Below are positions 33,735 to 42,679 of a DNA stretch of 64,000 nt, piece after piece. The number at the start of each line of letters is the position of its first letter. Positions within the stretch are counted from its first letter, which is position 1. Location of the stretch: positions 1 to 64,000 of the forward strand of contig CACWOZ010000004.1 in the NCBI GenBank assembly GCA_902762655.1, in the 5' to 3' direction. Position numbers and translations under genes: made by a program. The DNA comes from an uncultured Bacteroidia bacterium (lineage in GTDB: Bacteria; Bacteroidota; Bacteroidia; Bacteroidales; UBA932). The notes under the pieces were generated by a model. The model searched no databases. It was given only the letters and a program-made list of their open reading frames with translations, and was not told where the DNA came from.

Positions 33735-34952
33735 ATGAAAAGATTTGCACTGTTATCTGGTATTGTTATTTCTATTGCCCTGGCCACTGTTTCCTGTTCA
33801 AAAATGGATGGGGATGGTTTTATGCGTGGAGACTATTCGCCTAGTGAGGCAGGTCTTGATGCTGCTGATGGTTCTGGAGGTGCATCCGCCGGTGTCGTAA
33901 CCGCAGGGGAGTGGAATGATTTGGATAATTGGATGTTCTGGAGCAATCTGATGCTTTCTCCGGCTTCCGAGGACCAGAATGGGTATAAGGTAGATCTGGC
34001 GGGGATGTGCGATTATTGGGGATTCTATACGAATAACAGGGTTGCAGTGCTGGTCCAGGACTCCAATCAGAATCCTGCCCGTGGTGTGAAAGTGTCCCTA
34101 AACCGAAATGGCGCCCCTGTCTGGAGCACATACACCGATAATGCCGGACGTGCTGATTGCTGGGTCTCGCTATTCCAGAAAGATACCGAGGTGGACAATG
34201 CGTCTCTTTCCATCTTCTTGGATGACAAGCAAGTTGCCGGGAATCCTGTTGTGAGCAAGTGGAATGCGGAGCAAAAGGAAACCATGAATGTCTATACCGT
34301 AGCAACGGTTCCCACTGCGAAAAAACTCGCAGATGTGGCTTTTATTGTGGATGCTACCGGTTCTATGGGAGATGAAATCAATTTCTTGAAGAAAGACCTT
34401 TTGGATATCCTGGATAGGACGGCGCAGACGCAGAGTGATGTCACTTTCCGCACATCCGCATTGTTTTATAGGGACAAGGGAGATAATTATGTTACCAAGG
34501 TCTCTGATTTCTCGACCAAAGCCAGCACTACTATAGAGTTCATCAAGAAGCAAAACGCCGGCGGTGGCGGAGACTATCCCGAAGCAGTACATACCGCCCT
34601 TGAGACTGGCTTGCAGAAACTGTCCTGGAGCGAAGTTCCTTGTGCAAAACTGGCCTTCATGCTTCTGGACGCTCCGGCTCACCACGAAGACGCAATCATC
34701 AAAAGCCTTCAGAAGTCCGTGGAATCATACGCAGCCCAGGGAATTAAACTTATTCCCGTCGCCGCAAGCGGTGTGGATAAGAACACCGAATTCATGCTCC
34801 GTTTCTTCTCGATACCTACCGGAGGCACCTATGTCTTTATCACCAACGACAGCGGAGTCGGCAACGATCACATTGCCGCCACTGTCGGTGAATATCAGGT
34901 TGAGCATCTCAACGACCTCATGGTACGCCTGATAAACAAATATACGGAATGA
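33735..34952 (+). CDS. Lipoprotein with von Willebrand factor A domain
   Basis: A 405-residue exported protein. The signal peptide ends in ALATVSC, so Cys21 should be lipidated. Residues about 95-190 look like a carboxypeptidase-regulatory/Ig-like beta-sandwich (VAVLVQDSNQNPARGVKVSL). The vWA domain runs from about 200 with a variant MIDAS, Asp206-Ala-Thr-Gly-Ser210-Met. The layout resembles surface lipoproteins of Bacteroidetes that bind ligands in a metal-dependent way; the ligand is unknown. It is 58 bp after pcrA and ends 20 bp from the converging membrane-protein gene. Confidence 0.75.
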   Translation: MKRFALLSGIVISIALATVSCSKMDGDGFMRGDYSPSEAGLDAADGSGGASAGVVTAGEWNDLDNWMFWSNLMLSPASEDQNGYKVDLAGMCDYWGFYTNNRVAVLVQDSNQNPARGVKVSLNRNGAPVWSTYTDNAGRADCWVSLFQKDTEVDNASLSIFLDDKQVAGNPVVSKWNAEQKETMNVYTVATVPTAKKLADVAFIVDATGSMGDEINFLKKDLLDILDRTAQTQSDVTFRTSALFYRDKGDNYVTKVSDFSTKASTTIEFIKKQNAGGGGDYPEAVHTALETGLQKLSWSEVPCAKLAFMLLDAPAHHEDAIIKSLQKSVESYAAQGIKLIPVAASGVDKNTEFMLRFFSIPTGGTYVFITNDSGVGNDHIAATVGEYQVEHLNDLMVRLINKYTE

Positions 34953-34972
34953 GAGTGCCTTCTACAGGCCCC

Positions 34973-35902
34973 CTATGCCCTTATAAGCGCGATGGCGACG
35001 AGTACCATGCTTAAGAGGAAGTAGAAGAGGATGGTTACCAGTAGGTAGATGAGGCCGGTTTTGATGGTGAGTTTGAGGGCTGGGCGGTTGCCGAGTCCAA
35101 GCCACTGGCGATAGTCTATAAACAACAGGATTCCCATCACGAAGACGCCCAGGTCCGCGCTTTTTCCAAAGGTGACCAATAGCGCCAAGAACATAAAGAC
35201 ACAAAACTGGCAAAGGACATAGGCCGATGCTGCGGCTGCACCGGAGACGCTGACGTTGTGTTTCTTCCGGAGTAACCAGACCATGGCGAACCATAGCAGC
35301 AGGAAGTTCCCCAGAAACAACGGAATACCTTTGCTTCTAAGGTCGCCTTCGACTGCCGCCAGAGAATCTTTCCATGGAGTATCGGCTTTCTCCGGATACA
35401 AATCCAGATGCGTCAGGATCAATGACTGGGTAGCAGTGGACAGCAATGACTGGATTATCCTATTGGATTTATCGCTCCTCGTAGTACTGTCCACCTGGAT
35501 GGTATTTTTATTAACGGCCAGATCCATCTGGAGATCAGAGTTCTCCAAACCTTCGATCAAACCATCGGCAATGGTGGACTTTACCGCGCCGGGCTGCACC
35601 ACGGCCAGCAGAAGAGTAAAGACAGAATAGAACACCAGCAGTGCGGTAAAAGGTGCAAGATATCGTTCGTGCTGCCCGCGGATATAGTCCCGGATCATAA
35701 ATCCCGGCCTTAAGAAAAGGTGGGAGAATGTGCGCTTGGCATCATTGTTCAGGAACGGAATGATAGCCTCTCCGGTACCTTTGAAGATGCCATCTTTATT
35801 TTGCTTTGTCTCACGCTGCTTCCGCCAGGGAACATATCCAAGTTCCCTGTAAATCGCCCATAACCTAAGTCTGGGTTGAATCCAGTTGGATACCCGGCTC
35901 AT
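34973..35902 (-). CDS. DUF3667-like membrane protein
   Basis: A 309-residue protein with an N-terminal cytoplasmic part and about five hydrophobic segments (near 90-115, 200-215, 228-250, 255-268, 285-307). The block FSHLFLRPGFMIRDYIRGQHERYLAPF directly before the first TM is the recognisable signature of the DUF3667 family. Members usually start with a CxxCG zinc motif, which is absent here. No function is known. Its ATG overlaps the stop of the TonB-plug lipoprotein gene, so it is the last member of the recG operon. Confidence 0.6.
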   Translation of the reverse strand: MSRVSNWIQPRLRLWAIYRELGYVPWRKQRETKQNKDGIFKGTGEAIIPFLNNDAKRTFSHLFLRPGFMIRDYIRGQHERYLAPFTALLVFYSVFTLLLAVVQPGAVKSTIADGLIEGLENSDLQMDLAVNKNTIQVDSTTRSDKSNRIIQSLLSTATQSLILTHLDLYPEKADTPWKDSLAAVEGDLRSKGIPLFLGNFLLLWFAMVWLLRKKHNVSVSGAAAASAYVLCQFCVFMFLALLVTFGKSADLGVFVMGILLFIDYRQWLGLGNRPALKLTIKTGLIYLLVTILFYFLLSMVLVAIALIRA

Positions 35903-36438
35903 TCTTTTTTCTTTTTAGCTGCTTTCTTGGCTTCCTTTTCAGCTTTGCGGGCGGCAATCCTGGCTTGTTCGGTCTCGTAGGCCATCTTGGTGGTGATCAT
36001 CACCACGCCGTTGCCTCCACGGGAGCCGTAGATCGCGGCACCGCCGTCTTTCAGCACCTGGACGGAGTGAATCTGATTGGGATTGACGCTGTTGATGTCG
36101 TCGGTGATTACCCCGTCCACGACTATCAGTGCCTCGGAATAGCCCATCACGGCCTGCGTCCCCCGGATCCGCAGAGTGCCGTTGGGGTTGATTTCCACCC
36201 CCGGCACCCGGCTCCTGATATAGTCCGAGATGCTTTCGTAGCTCCTAACAGCCATTTCATCCACCTTCACGGTGTTCACGGCAAAGCCAAGGCCTTCACG
36301 GGTCGTGGATCCGTATCCGACGTCGACCACCTCGTCTTTCGGGTTCTCGGTTTTTTGCGAGGGGAGTCTGCCGGCGCTCCCGCAGGCACTCAAGAGGAGC
36401 ACCGCGGGAACGCAGAACAAACTCAGCACTTTCGTCAT
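35899..36438 (-). CDS. Free-standing TonB-receptor plug-domain lipoprotein
   Basis: A 179-residue protein consisting of a lipoprotein signal (lipobox LLLSAC, Cys19), a single TonB-dependent-receptor plug domain and a Lys/Ala-rich tail. The plug shows the SusC-like VGYGS start, IRSRVPGVEINPNGTLRIRG, ALIVVDGV and the closing VQVLKDGGAAIYGSRGGNGVVMITTK. No beta-barrel follows, so it cannot itself be a transporter. I start at the second Met (36438), where ATG overlaps the peptidase stop (ATGA). A role as an anchor or regulator of a TonB system or of the adjacent peptidase is speculation. Confidence 0.82.
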   Translation of the reverse strand: MTKVLSLFCVPAVLLLSACGSAGRLPSQKTENPKDEVVDVGYGSTTREGLGFAVNTVKVDEMAVRSYESISDYIRSRVPGVEINPNGTLRIRGTQAVMGYSEALIVVDGVITDDINSVNPNQIHSVQVLKDGGAAIYGSRGGNGVVMITTKMAYETEQARIAARKAEKEAKKAAKKKKE

Positions 36439-38648
36439 TTGCACCATTTATCCAGCCAGTCGAAGAAGTTGCGGTGCCAGAAGAGTGCGTTCTGGGGCTG
36501 CAGGATCCAGTGATTCTCTTCCGGGAAGATGATCAGTTTGGAAGGAACACCCATCATCTGGGCGGCATTGAATGCGGCCATGCCCTGCTCGTAGGGGATG
36601 CGGAAGTCCATTCCGCCGTGGATGCAGAGTATGGGAGTATGCCATTTGGTGACCATCGAAGAAGGGGAGTTGGAATAGTGCCTCTGGGCCTTGGGAGTGG
36701 ATGCGTAAGGCGCGCCGGCCTGCTGCATTCCGCCGAAGGTGATGCCATCGCCGGCAGGGCCTATGCCTGCCTCAGGATCGTAGGAATATTCGGTGAGACC
36801 GCCGTTATCCCAGTTTGCGAACCACATTTCCTCGGTGGTGAACCAGAGTTGCTTCTCGTCGAAGATGCCGGCATGGGCGATGAAGCAGTCGTAGAGATCC
36901 CCGTGGAGGCCTTCCAGCATGTATGCGGAGTAGCCGCCGTAGGATGCACCCACGCATGCAAGCTTGCCAACGTAGGGCTTGCTCTTGATGTAGCGGCCTG
37001 CCGCCAGGTAGTCCTGCATGTTGAGTCCGGGGTAATCTCCCGAGATCTGCTCCTTCCATGCCTGGCCGAAGGCGGTGGTGCCGCGACGGTTGGGTAGGAT
37101 TACGATGTATCCCTGCTGGGCCATCATGCGATAGCACCAACGGTAACTCCAATCTTGGGAATTTGTGCCCTGGGGGCCTCCGAGAACGATTTCGATGGCA
37201 GGATATACCTTGTTAGGATCGAACTGCGGAGGATAGATTACCCAGCATTGCATCTGCTGTCCGTCAACAGTCTGCACGTGGATGCTCTCTTCACTGATGG
37301 GGGAGAGCCTGTCGAGGATGTGCTTGTTCTCCGTGGTAATCTGCTTGAATGAAGGCTCTGCTCCCGGAACTACGCTCACAAGTTCCTGTGGGAACTCTAG
37401 GCTGTAGTAGGATGTCAGTAGTTCTACACCGCCGTCTTCCTTGTCAAGGATGGCAAAGGGAGAGAAGAAGTCTGTCCACCAGTTGCCGGGTGTAAGGCGT
37501 TCCACCTTGCCGTCCAAACCGGTGCGGAAGATGCTCTGGACAGCCTCGTTAACGAGCGCTGCGAAATAAATCTGGCTTCCGTGCCATACCGGTCCGGTGA
37601 CATCATGGTCGAAGTCTTCGCCCAGACGGCGGATATTGCTCACTTTCACTTCTCCGTTCTGTCCGGCTTCTCCGCCCATTCCGAAGTCAATATCTGCAAC
37701 CATAAGCCTCTGCTGGTCGGCCTCATAGCCATCACGTGGCATGGAAACCCATGCAAGGTGCTCACCGTCGGGGCTCCATACAGGGTCGGTGTCATAACCG
37801 CCCTTCTCGGTGACGGCGGTCGTTGAACCGGTGAGTATGTCATAAATGTAGATGGAAGTGTTTGTGCTGAAAGCATACTCCTTGCCTGTTTTCTTACGGC
37901 AACTGTAAGCGATGTGACGGCTGTCTGGTGCCCAGTCGAGTTGCTCTACTCCGCCGAATGGTTCGGTAGGGAGTTCGAACAAGTTGTCGGAACCGAGTAT
38001 GTCGAGGGAGTTGTCAGGAGTGATTGTACCATTCACAAGTGTTGCGACATAACTGCGCGGTATCTCGGTTACCCAGTGGTCCCAGTGACGATACATCAGG
38101 TTCTCTGTAGTATAAGCCTTGGCCTTGTCAAGTGCGGGATCGGTGTCTGAAGGCTGTACGACCGATGGATTCTTGATGGTAGAGGTGTAGATTATCTGCT
38201 CTCCGTCGGGGGAAATCTTGAATTCTCCGATTCCTGAAGGAATATCGCTGAGCTTCACTTTCTTGCCAAGTTTTCCTGCCTTGAACGGGGCCTTGTAAAG
38301 TTGGCCTCCCTGCAAGAAGTAGATATGCTTCCCATCCTTGCCCCAGCGGGCGCAGTTTACACTTTTCTTTTCGTTGGTCAGCTGGACTTTGCCGGAACCA
38401 TCGGTATTGCAGATGTAAATGTTCCTCAAGGAGTTGTTTTCCTTGATATTCTGGTAACTGACACCGTAAAGAATCGTGCTCCCGTCAGGGGAGACCTGTG
38501 GATCGGAGAGACGCCCGAGAGCGAGGAGCACTTCCGGTGTCATCACTCCGTCGTTTATCTCTACTACCGGAACGGCCGCTTCTTTCGTAGTAGTTCCGGT
38601 GCAGGATGCAGCAATCATCATTGTAAAGATTAGATGTTTGATTTTCAT
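36435..38648 (-). CDS. S9-family peptidase lipoprotein (dipeptidyl-peptidase type)
   Basis: A 737-residue serine peptidase. The N-terminus MKIKHLIFTMMIAASC is a lipoprotein signal with Cys16. A WD40/TolB-like beta-propeller (about 40-430, repeated S.DG..I.Y) caps the alpha/beta-hydrolase domain. The triad is Ser569 (GASYGG), Asp681 (GGMDFRIP) and His713 (EENHW). Such enzymes remove dipeptides or cleave after Pro/Ala and supply amino acids to peptide-fermenting Bacteroidales. It starts 4 bp after recG and is translationally coupled to the plug-domain lipoprotein. Confidence 0.9.
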   Translation of the reverse strand: MKIKHLIFTMMIAASCTGTTTKEAAVPVVEINDGVMTPEVLLALGRLSDPQVSPDGSTILYGVSYQNIKENNSLRNIYICNTDGSGKVQLTNEKKSVNCARWGKDGKHIYFLQGGQLYKAPFKAGKLGKKVKLSDIPSGIGEFKISPDGEQIIYTSTIKNPSVVQPSDTDPALDKAKAYTTENLMYRHWDHWVTEIPRSYVATLVNGTITPDNSLDILGSDNLFELPTEPFGGVEQLDWAPDSRHIAYSCRKKTGKEYAFSTNTSIYIYDILTGSTTAVTEKGGYDTDPVWSPDGEHLAWVSMPRDGYEADQQRLMVADIDFGMGGEAGQNGEVKVSNIRRLGEDFDHDVTGPVWHGSQIYFAALVNEAVQSIFRTGLDGKVERLTPGNWWTDFFSPFAILDKEDGGVELLTSYYSLEFPQELVSVVPGAEPSFKQITTENKHILDRLSPISEESIHVQTVDGQQMQCWVIYPPQFDPNKVYPAIEIVLGGPQGTNSQDWSYRWCYRMMAQQGYIVILPNRRGTTAFGQAWKEQISGDYPGLNMQDYLAAGRYIKSKPYVGKLACVGASYGGYSAYMLEGLHGDLYDCFIAHAGIFDEKQLWFTTEEMWFANWDNGGLTEYSYDPEAGIGPAGDGITFGGMQQAGAPYASTPKAQRHYSNSPSSMVTKWHTPILCIHGGMDFRIPYEQGMAAFNAAQMMGVPSKLIIFPEENHWILQPQNALFWHRNFFDWLDKWCK

Positions 38649-38652
38649 ATGA

Positions 38653-40797
38653 TTAACTGATTTTACTATAGTCTTTCATTTCATACTTGCCCTTGCGCAA
38701 CTCCTCTGCAAGCAATTTGTTTACGGGTAGTTCCAGCGTCGGGTCGGCATTCAGGACTTTGTCAGCATAAACCCTTGCCTCATTGAGCATCAGCCCGTCT
38801 TTCGCAAGTGATGCAATGTTCAGTTTTATCGGCAGTCCGCTTTGCTGGGTGCCTTCCAGGTCGCCAGGGCCCCGCATTTTCATGTCTTCTTCTGCTATTT
38901 CGAAGCCGTCGCTGGTCCTGCACATCAGTTCCAGACGGGCCTTTGCATCCTTGCTCGTCTTGAAGTCATGAACGAGGATGCAGAAACTCTCATCCGCACC
39001 GCGCCCGACGCGTCCGCGCAACTGATGCAACTGGCTTAGCCCGAAACGCTGGGCGCTTTCTATGACCATAACCGAAGCATTCGGGACGTCAACGCCTACT
39101 TCTATGACGGTCGTGGAAACCAGTATCTGGGCCCTCCCGGCTGCAAAGGCGGCCATATTGAAGTTCTTGACTTCTGCTGTTTGCTGCCCATGGACGATCG
39201 CTACTTTATAGTCAGGATCCGGGAAACGTTTCAGTATCTCCTCGTAGCCCATTTCCAGATTGTTGAGGTCTATCTTTTCGCTCTCGAAAATCAAGGGATA
39301 TACCACGAAAACCTGGCGACCCAGCTCTATCTGCTTGCGCATGAAGTTATAGACTGAGCCTTTTCTGGCATCGGAAACCATTATGGTCTTCACCGGCTTG
39401 CGGCCTGGAGGAAGTTCGTCTATCACGGATACGTCCAGATCTCCGTAAAGGGTCATTGCCAGCGTGCGCGGAATAGGGGTGGCCGTCATCACAAGCACAT
39501 GTGGTGGAATCGACGGTCCCTTGGACCATAACTTGGCGCGCTGGTCCACACCGAAACGGTGCTGCTCGTCTATAACAGCAAGGCCAAGGGCGCGGAAGAC
39601 GACATTGTCTTCGAGCAGGGCATGGGTCCCCACGATAATCCCGATGCTGCCGTCCTCCAGCCCTGCGTGAATCTCCTTGCGCTCCTTCTGGGTGCTGCTG
39701 CCAGTGAGCAGGGCGCACCTGACATCTGTGGGGCCGAGGTATCTATGGATATTGGTAAAGTGCTGTTGGGCAAGTACTTCAGTCGGCGCCATGATGCATG
39801 CCTGATAGCCGTTGTCCACCGCAAGCAGAGCGCTCAGCACGGCAACCATTGTTTTGCCAGATCCTACATCTCCCTGGAGCAGGCGGTTCATCTGATGCCC
39901 GCTTTTCATATCGTTGTGGATTTCGCGTATCACTCTCTTCTGAGCCCCAGTCAATTCGTAGGGAAGCGCATTGTAGCAGGCATTGAAGGCAGTTCCTACC
40001 TTGCTCAAAGACAGGCCGACTGAGCCGCGGGACTGAACGTATTTCTGCTTCAGCAGAGATAACTGCAGGAAGAACAATTCCTCGAACTTCAGGCGGCGTA
40101 CCGACTTCTGCAAGGCATAACTATCTGCGGGGAAATGGATGTTCCTGAGTGCGTAGGTCAGGGGCACAAGTGCATTTTCTTTCAGGATGTAATCCGGCAG
40201 GGTTTCCTTGATTTCCGGCAGGCACATTGCAAGTGCCGCACTTTGCAATTTACACATGACCTTGCCGGTAATTCCGCCGTTTTTCAATTTCTCTGTACTA
40301 GGATATACCCCTGTGAGGGTCCCCCTGGCTTCTGTACCCCCGACGACAGGATTATCTATCTCCGGGTGGACAATGTTCAGACGGCCGTTGAATTCGGACG
40401 GTTTTCCAAAGAACAGGAAGGCGTTGCCAGGTTTCAGACGCTCATAATTCCATTTGATGCCTTTGAAAAAGACCATTTCCATCCGTCCTGTGCCGTCATC
40501 AACGATAATGCTCAGTCGTTTTGCTGCGCGGATTTCTACCGGACCTCCCTTGGCCATCTGGGTGCTGCCGCCGGGGCCGATAAGCGTGCTGCTTACAATC
40601 GTCCCCTGTATCTGGACATATGCAAGATCCCCGCGGACTTCACGTATGGGAGTGATGCTGGTGCGGTCGATGTATCTGAAAGGAAATATGTGCAGAAGAT
40701 CTCCGAAAGATTCGACTCCAAGTTCGGAGGCCAGCAGCGCGGCCCTTTTTGGCCCCACTCCCGACAGGTACTTTATTTCCGAATTTAGCGCCGACAT
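38653..40797 (-). CDS. recG: ATP-dependent DNA helicase RecG
   Basis: A 714-residue RecG, the branched-DNA translocase that regresses stalled forks. An OB-fold wedge domain lies at about 60-150; helicase motifs include GDVGSGKT (Walker A), DEQHRFG (motif II), MTATPIPRTL and the C-terminal QLRGRVGRG. I start at MSALNSEIKYLSGVGPKRA, which matches the family; the ATG at 40797 is 7 nt from a TATTTTTG box. It heads an operon with three surface/membrane proteins that have no obvious link to DNA repair. Confidence 0.96.
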   Translation of the reverse strand: MSALNSEIKYLSGVGPKRAALLASELGVESFGDLLHIFPFRYIDRTSITPIREVRGDLAYVQIQGTIVSSTLIGPGGSTQMAKGGPVEIRAAKRLSIIVDDGTGRMEMVFFKGIKWNYERLKPGNAFLFFGKPSEFNGRLNIVHPEIDNPVVGGTEARGTLTGVYPSTEKLKNGGITGKVMCKLQSAALAMCLPEIKETLPDYILKENALVPLTYALRNIHFPADSYALQKSVRRLKFEELFFLQLSLLKQKYVQSRGSVGLSLSKVGTAFNACYNALPYELTGAQKRVIREIHNDMKSGHQMNRLLQGDVGSGKTMVAVLSALLAVDNGYQACIMAPTEVLAQQHFTNIHRYLGPTDVRCALLTGSSTQKERKEIHAGLEDGSIGIIVGTHALLEDNVVFRALGLAVIDEQHRFGVDQRAKLWSKGPSIPPHVLVMTATPIPRTLAMTLYGDLDVSVIDELPPGRKPVKTIMVSDARKGSVYNFMRKQIELGRQVFVVYPLIFESEKIDLNNLEMGYEEILKRFPDPDYKVAIVHGQQTAEVKNFNMAAFAAGRAQILVSTTVIEVGVDVPNASVMVIESAQRFGLSQLHQLRGRVGRGADESFCILVHDFKTSKDAKARLELMCRTSDGFEIAEEDMKMRGPGDLEGTQQSGLPIKLNIASLAKDGLMLNEARVYADKVLNADPTLELPVNKLLAEELRKGKYEMKDYSKIS

Positions 40798-40803
40798 AAC
40801 ACA

Positions 40804-40811
40804 CAAAAATA
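40804..40811 (-). promoter_or_regulatory. Promoter -7 box TATTTTTG for the recG operon
   Basis: A perfect TAnnTTTG on the minus strand ends 7 nt before the recG ATG, so this operon too is predicted to start leaderless. Confidence 0.55.
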
Positions 40812-40871
40812 GTAATATTTTTTGGTAGAAAAAATGGTGGCAGCCAAGTGTTTAATACTTAATATAATATA

Positions 40872-40907
40872 AAAAGTCTCCCCCTGGTTTTTGTGGGGGA
40901 GACTTTT
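40872..40907 (-). terminator. Terminator of pckA
   Basis: A perfect 13-bp stem (AAAAGTCTCCCCC and complement, 40872-40884 with 40895-40907) with a 10-nt loop. On the minus strand the GC-rich arm runs into TTTTT. It lies 40 bp beyond the pckA stop. Confidence 0.85.
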
Positions 40908-40946
40908 ACTAATCAGCTAACTGCCAAGCAGTTGGCTGCCATGCTG

Positions 40947-42563
40947 CTAGAGCTTGGGACCAGCCTTAACAAGGGCCTTGCCTGCACGGTTACTCTCGTA
41001 TTTGTGGAAGTTCTTGATGAACCTTCCGGCGAGATCCTTCGCCTTCTCCTCCCACTCTGCGACATTCTTGTAGGTGTCACGAGGATCAAGGATACCGGTG
41101 TCGACTCCTTCAAGTTTTGTAGGAACCTCGAAATCGAAGTAAGGGATGTGCTTGGTAGGAGCCTTGTCGATGCTGCCGTTGAGGATTGCGTCGATGATTC
41201 CGCGGGTATCCCTGATGGAGATACGCTTGCCGGTTCCGTTCCAGCCGGTGTTTACAAGGTAAGCCTTGGCACCGCTCTTCTTCATCTTCTTCACGAGCTC
41301 CTCGGCATACTTGGTAGGATGCAGTTCGAGGAAAGCCTGGCCGAAGCATGCGGAGAAGGTAGGAGTGGGCTCGGTGATGCCGCGCTCGGTACCTGCCAGC
41401 TTGGCGGTGAAGCCGCTGAGGAAGTAGTACTTGGTCTGCTCAGGGGTGAGGATGGAAACCGGAGGGAGAACTCCAAATGCATCTGCGCTGAGGAAGATGA
41501 CCTGCTTTGCGGCGGGGCCGTGGCTGTCAGGACGTACAATCTTGTCGATGTGGTAGATAGGATAGCTGACGCGGGTGTTCTCAGTGACGGACTTGTCGTT
41601 GAAGTCGATCTTGCCGGCTTTGTCGACGGTCACGTTCTCAAGGAGAGCGTCACGGCGGATGGCGTTGTAGATGTCGGGTTCGGACTCCTTGTCGAGCTTG
41701 ATTACCTTGGCATAGCAGCCGCCTTCGAAGTTGAAGACGCCCTTGTTATCCCAGCCGTGCTCGTCGTCGCCTATGAGAAGGCGCTTAGGATCGGTGGAGA
41801 GGGTGGTCTTGCCGGTTCCGGAGAGGCCGAAGAATATAGCGGTGTTCTCTCCGTTCATGTCGGTGTTGGCAGAGCAGTGCATTGCTGCGATGCCCTTGAG
41901 GGGGAGATAGTAGTTCATCATGGAGAACATACCCTTTTTCATCTCGCCACCGTACCAGGTGTTGAGGATGACCTGCTCGCGGCTGGTGACGTTGAATGCC
42001 ACGCAGGTGTCGGAGCGGAGACCGAGTTCCTTGTAGTTCTCGACCTTTGCCTTGGATGCGCAGTATACCACGAAATCGGGTTCCTGGTCGAATTCCTTCT
42101 GATTCTTGGGACGGATGAACATGTTGGTCACGAAGTGGGCCTGCCATGCAACCTCCATGATGAAGCGGACCTTCATGCGGGTATCCTTGTGGGTGCCGCA
42201 GAATCCGTCGACCACGAAGAGGCGCTTGCCGCTGAGTTGCTGCTTTGCGAGCTTCTTCACGGCGCCCCAGGTCTTCTCGCTCATCTTGTGGTTGTCGTTG
42301 GGATAACCATCTGTAGTCCACCAGATTTCGCCGGGAGCACCTTCCTTGGTGGTCTTGTCGTAGACGATGTATTTGTCTTTAGGAGAACGGCCGGTGTAGA
42401 TGCCGGTCATTACATTGATTGCACCGAGTTCGGTAACCTGGCCTTTGTCGTAGCCTTCGAGGCCGGGTTTGGTTTCCTCATTGTAAAGAACCTCATAGGT
42501 GGGGTTATAGAGGATTTCCTTAACACCGGTGATGCCATACTTGGCAAGAGTTTTTTTGTCCAT
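40947..42563 (-). CDS. pckA: Phosphoenolpyruvate carboxykinase (ATP)
   Basis: A 538-residue ATP-type PEP carboxykinase. The kinase-1a loop [11 protein letters not shown], the Mn2+/substrate residues in the GRSPKDK and [15 protein letters not shown] regions (here [11 protein letters not shown]), and the [10 protein letters not shown] segment are present. In anaerobic Bacteroidales it usually runs as PEP plus CO2 plus ADP to oxaloacetate plus ATP on the way to succinate and propionate. It is a single-gene unit with its own promoter 39 nt upstream and a strong terminator. Confidence 0.97.
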   Translation of the reverse strand: MDKKTLAKYGITGVKEILYNPTYEVLYNEETKPGLEGYDKGQVTELGAINVMTGIYTGRSPKDKYIVYDKTTKEGAPGEIWWTTDGYPNDNHKMSEKTWGAVKKLAKQQLSGKRLFVVDGFCGTHKDTRMKVRFIMEVAWQAHFVTNMFIRPKNQKEFDQEPDFVVYCASKAKVENYKELGLRSDTCVAFNVTSREQVILNTWYGGEMKKGMFSMMNYYLPLKGIAAMHCSANTDMNGENTAIFFGLSGTGKTTLSTDPKRLLIGDDEHGWDNKGVFNFEGGCYAKVIKLDKESEPDIYNAIRRDALLENVTVDKAGKIDFNDKSVTENTRVSYPIYHIDKIVRPDSHGPAAKQVIFLSADAFGVLPPVSILTPEQTKYYFLSGFTAKLAGTERGITEPTPTFSACFGQAFLELHPTKYAEELVKKMKKSGAKAYLVNTGWNGTGKRISIRDTRGIIDAILNGSIDKAPTKHIPYFDFEVPTKLEGVDTGILDPRDTYKNVAEWEEKAKDLAGRFIKNFHKYESNRAGKALVKAGPKL

Positions 42564-42601
42564 AAAAAAATTTTGAGTTTAAGGTTTTTCTTGTAAGCGC
42601 G

Positions 42602-42609
42602 CAAATTTA
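42602..42609 (-). promoter_or_regulatory. Promoter -7 box TAAATTTG for pckA
   Basis: A perfect TAnnTTTG on the minus strand ends 39 nt before the pckA ATG, giving a leader of roughly 33 nt. The rest of the gap 42564-42679 shows no other structure I recognise. Confidence 0.55.
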
Positions 42610-42679
42610 CATAAAATGCTGCAAATAATAAACCAGTTTCACCATAAATGATGACCTTTCGTGATAAAAATAGCCACTC

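Noticed and set aside
40893..42596. 567-codon frame antisense to pckA
   Set aside because: Spans the pckA terminator and promoter; Gly/Val/Glu-rich shadow of a highly biased gene.
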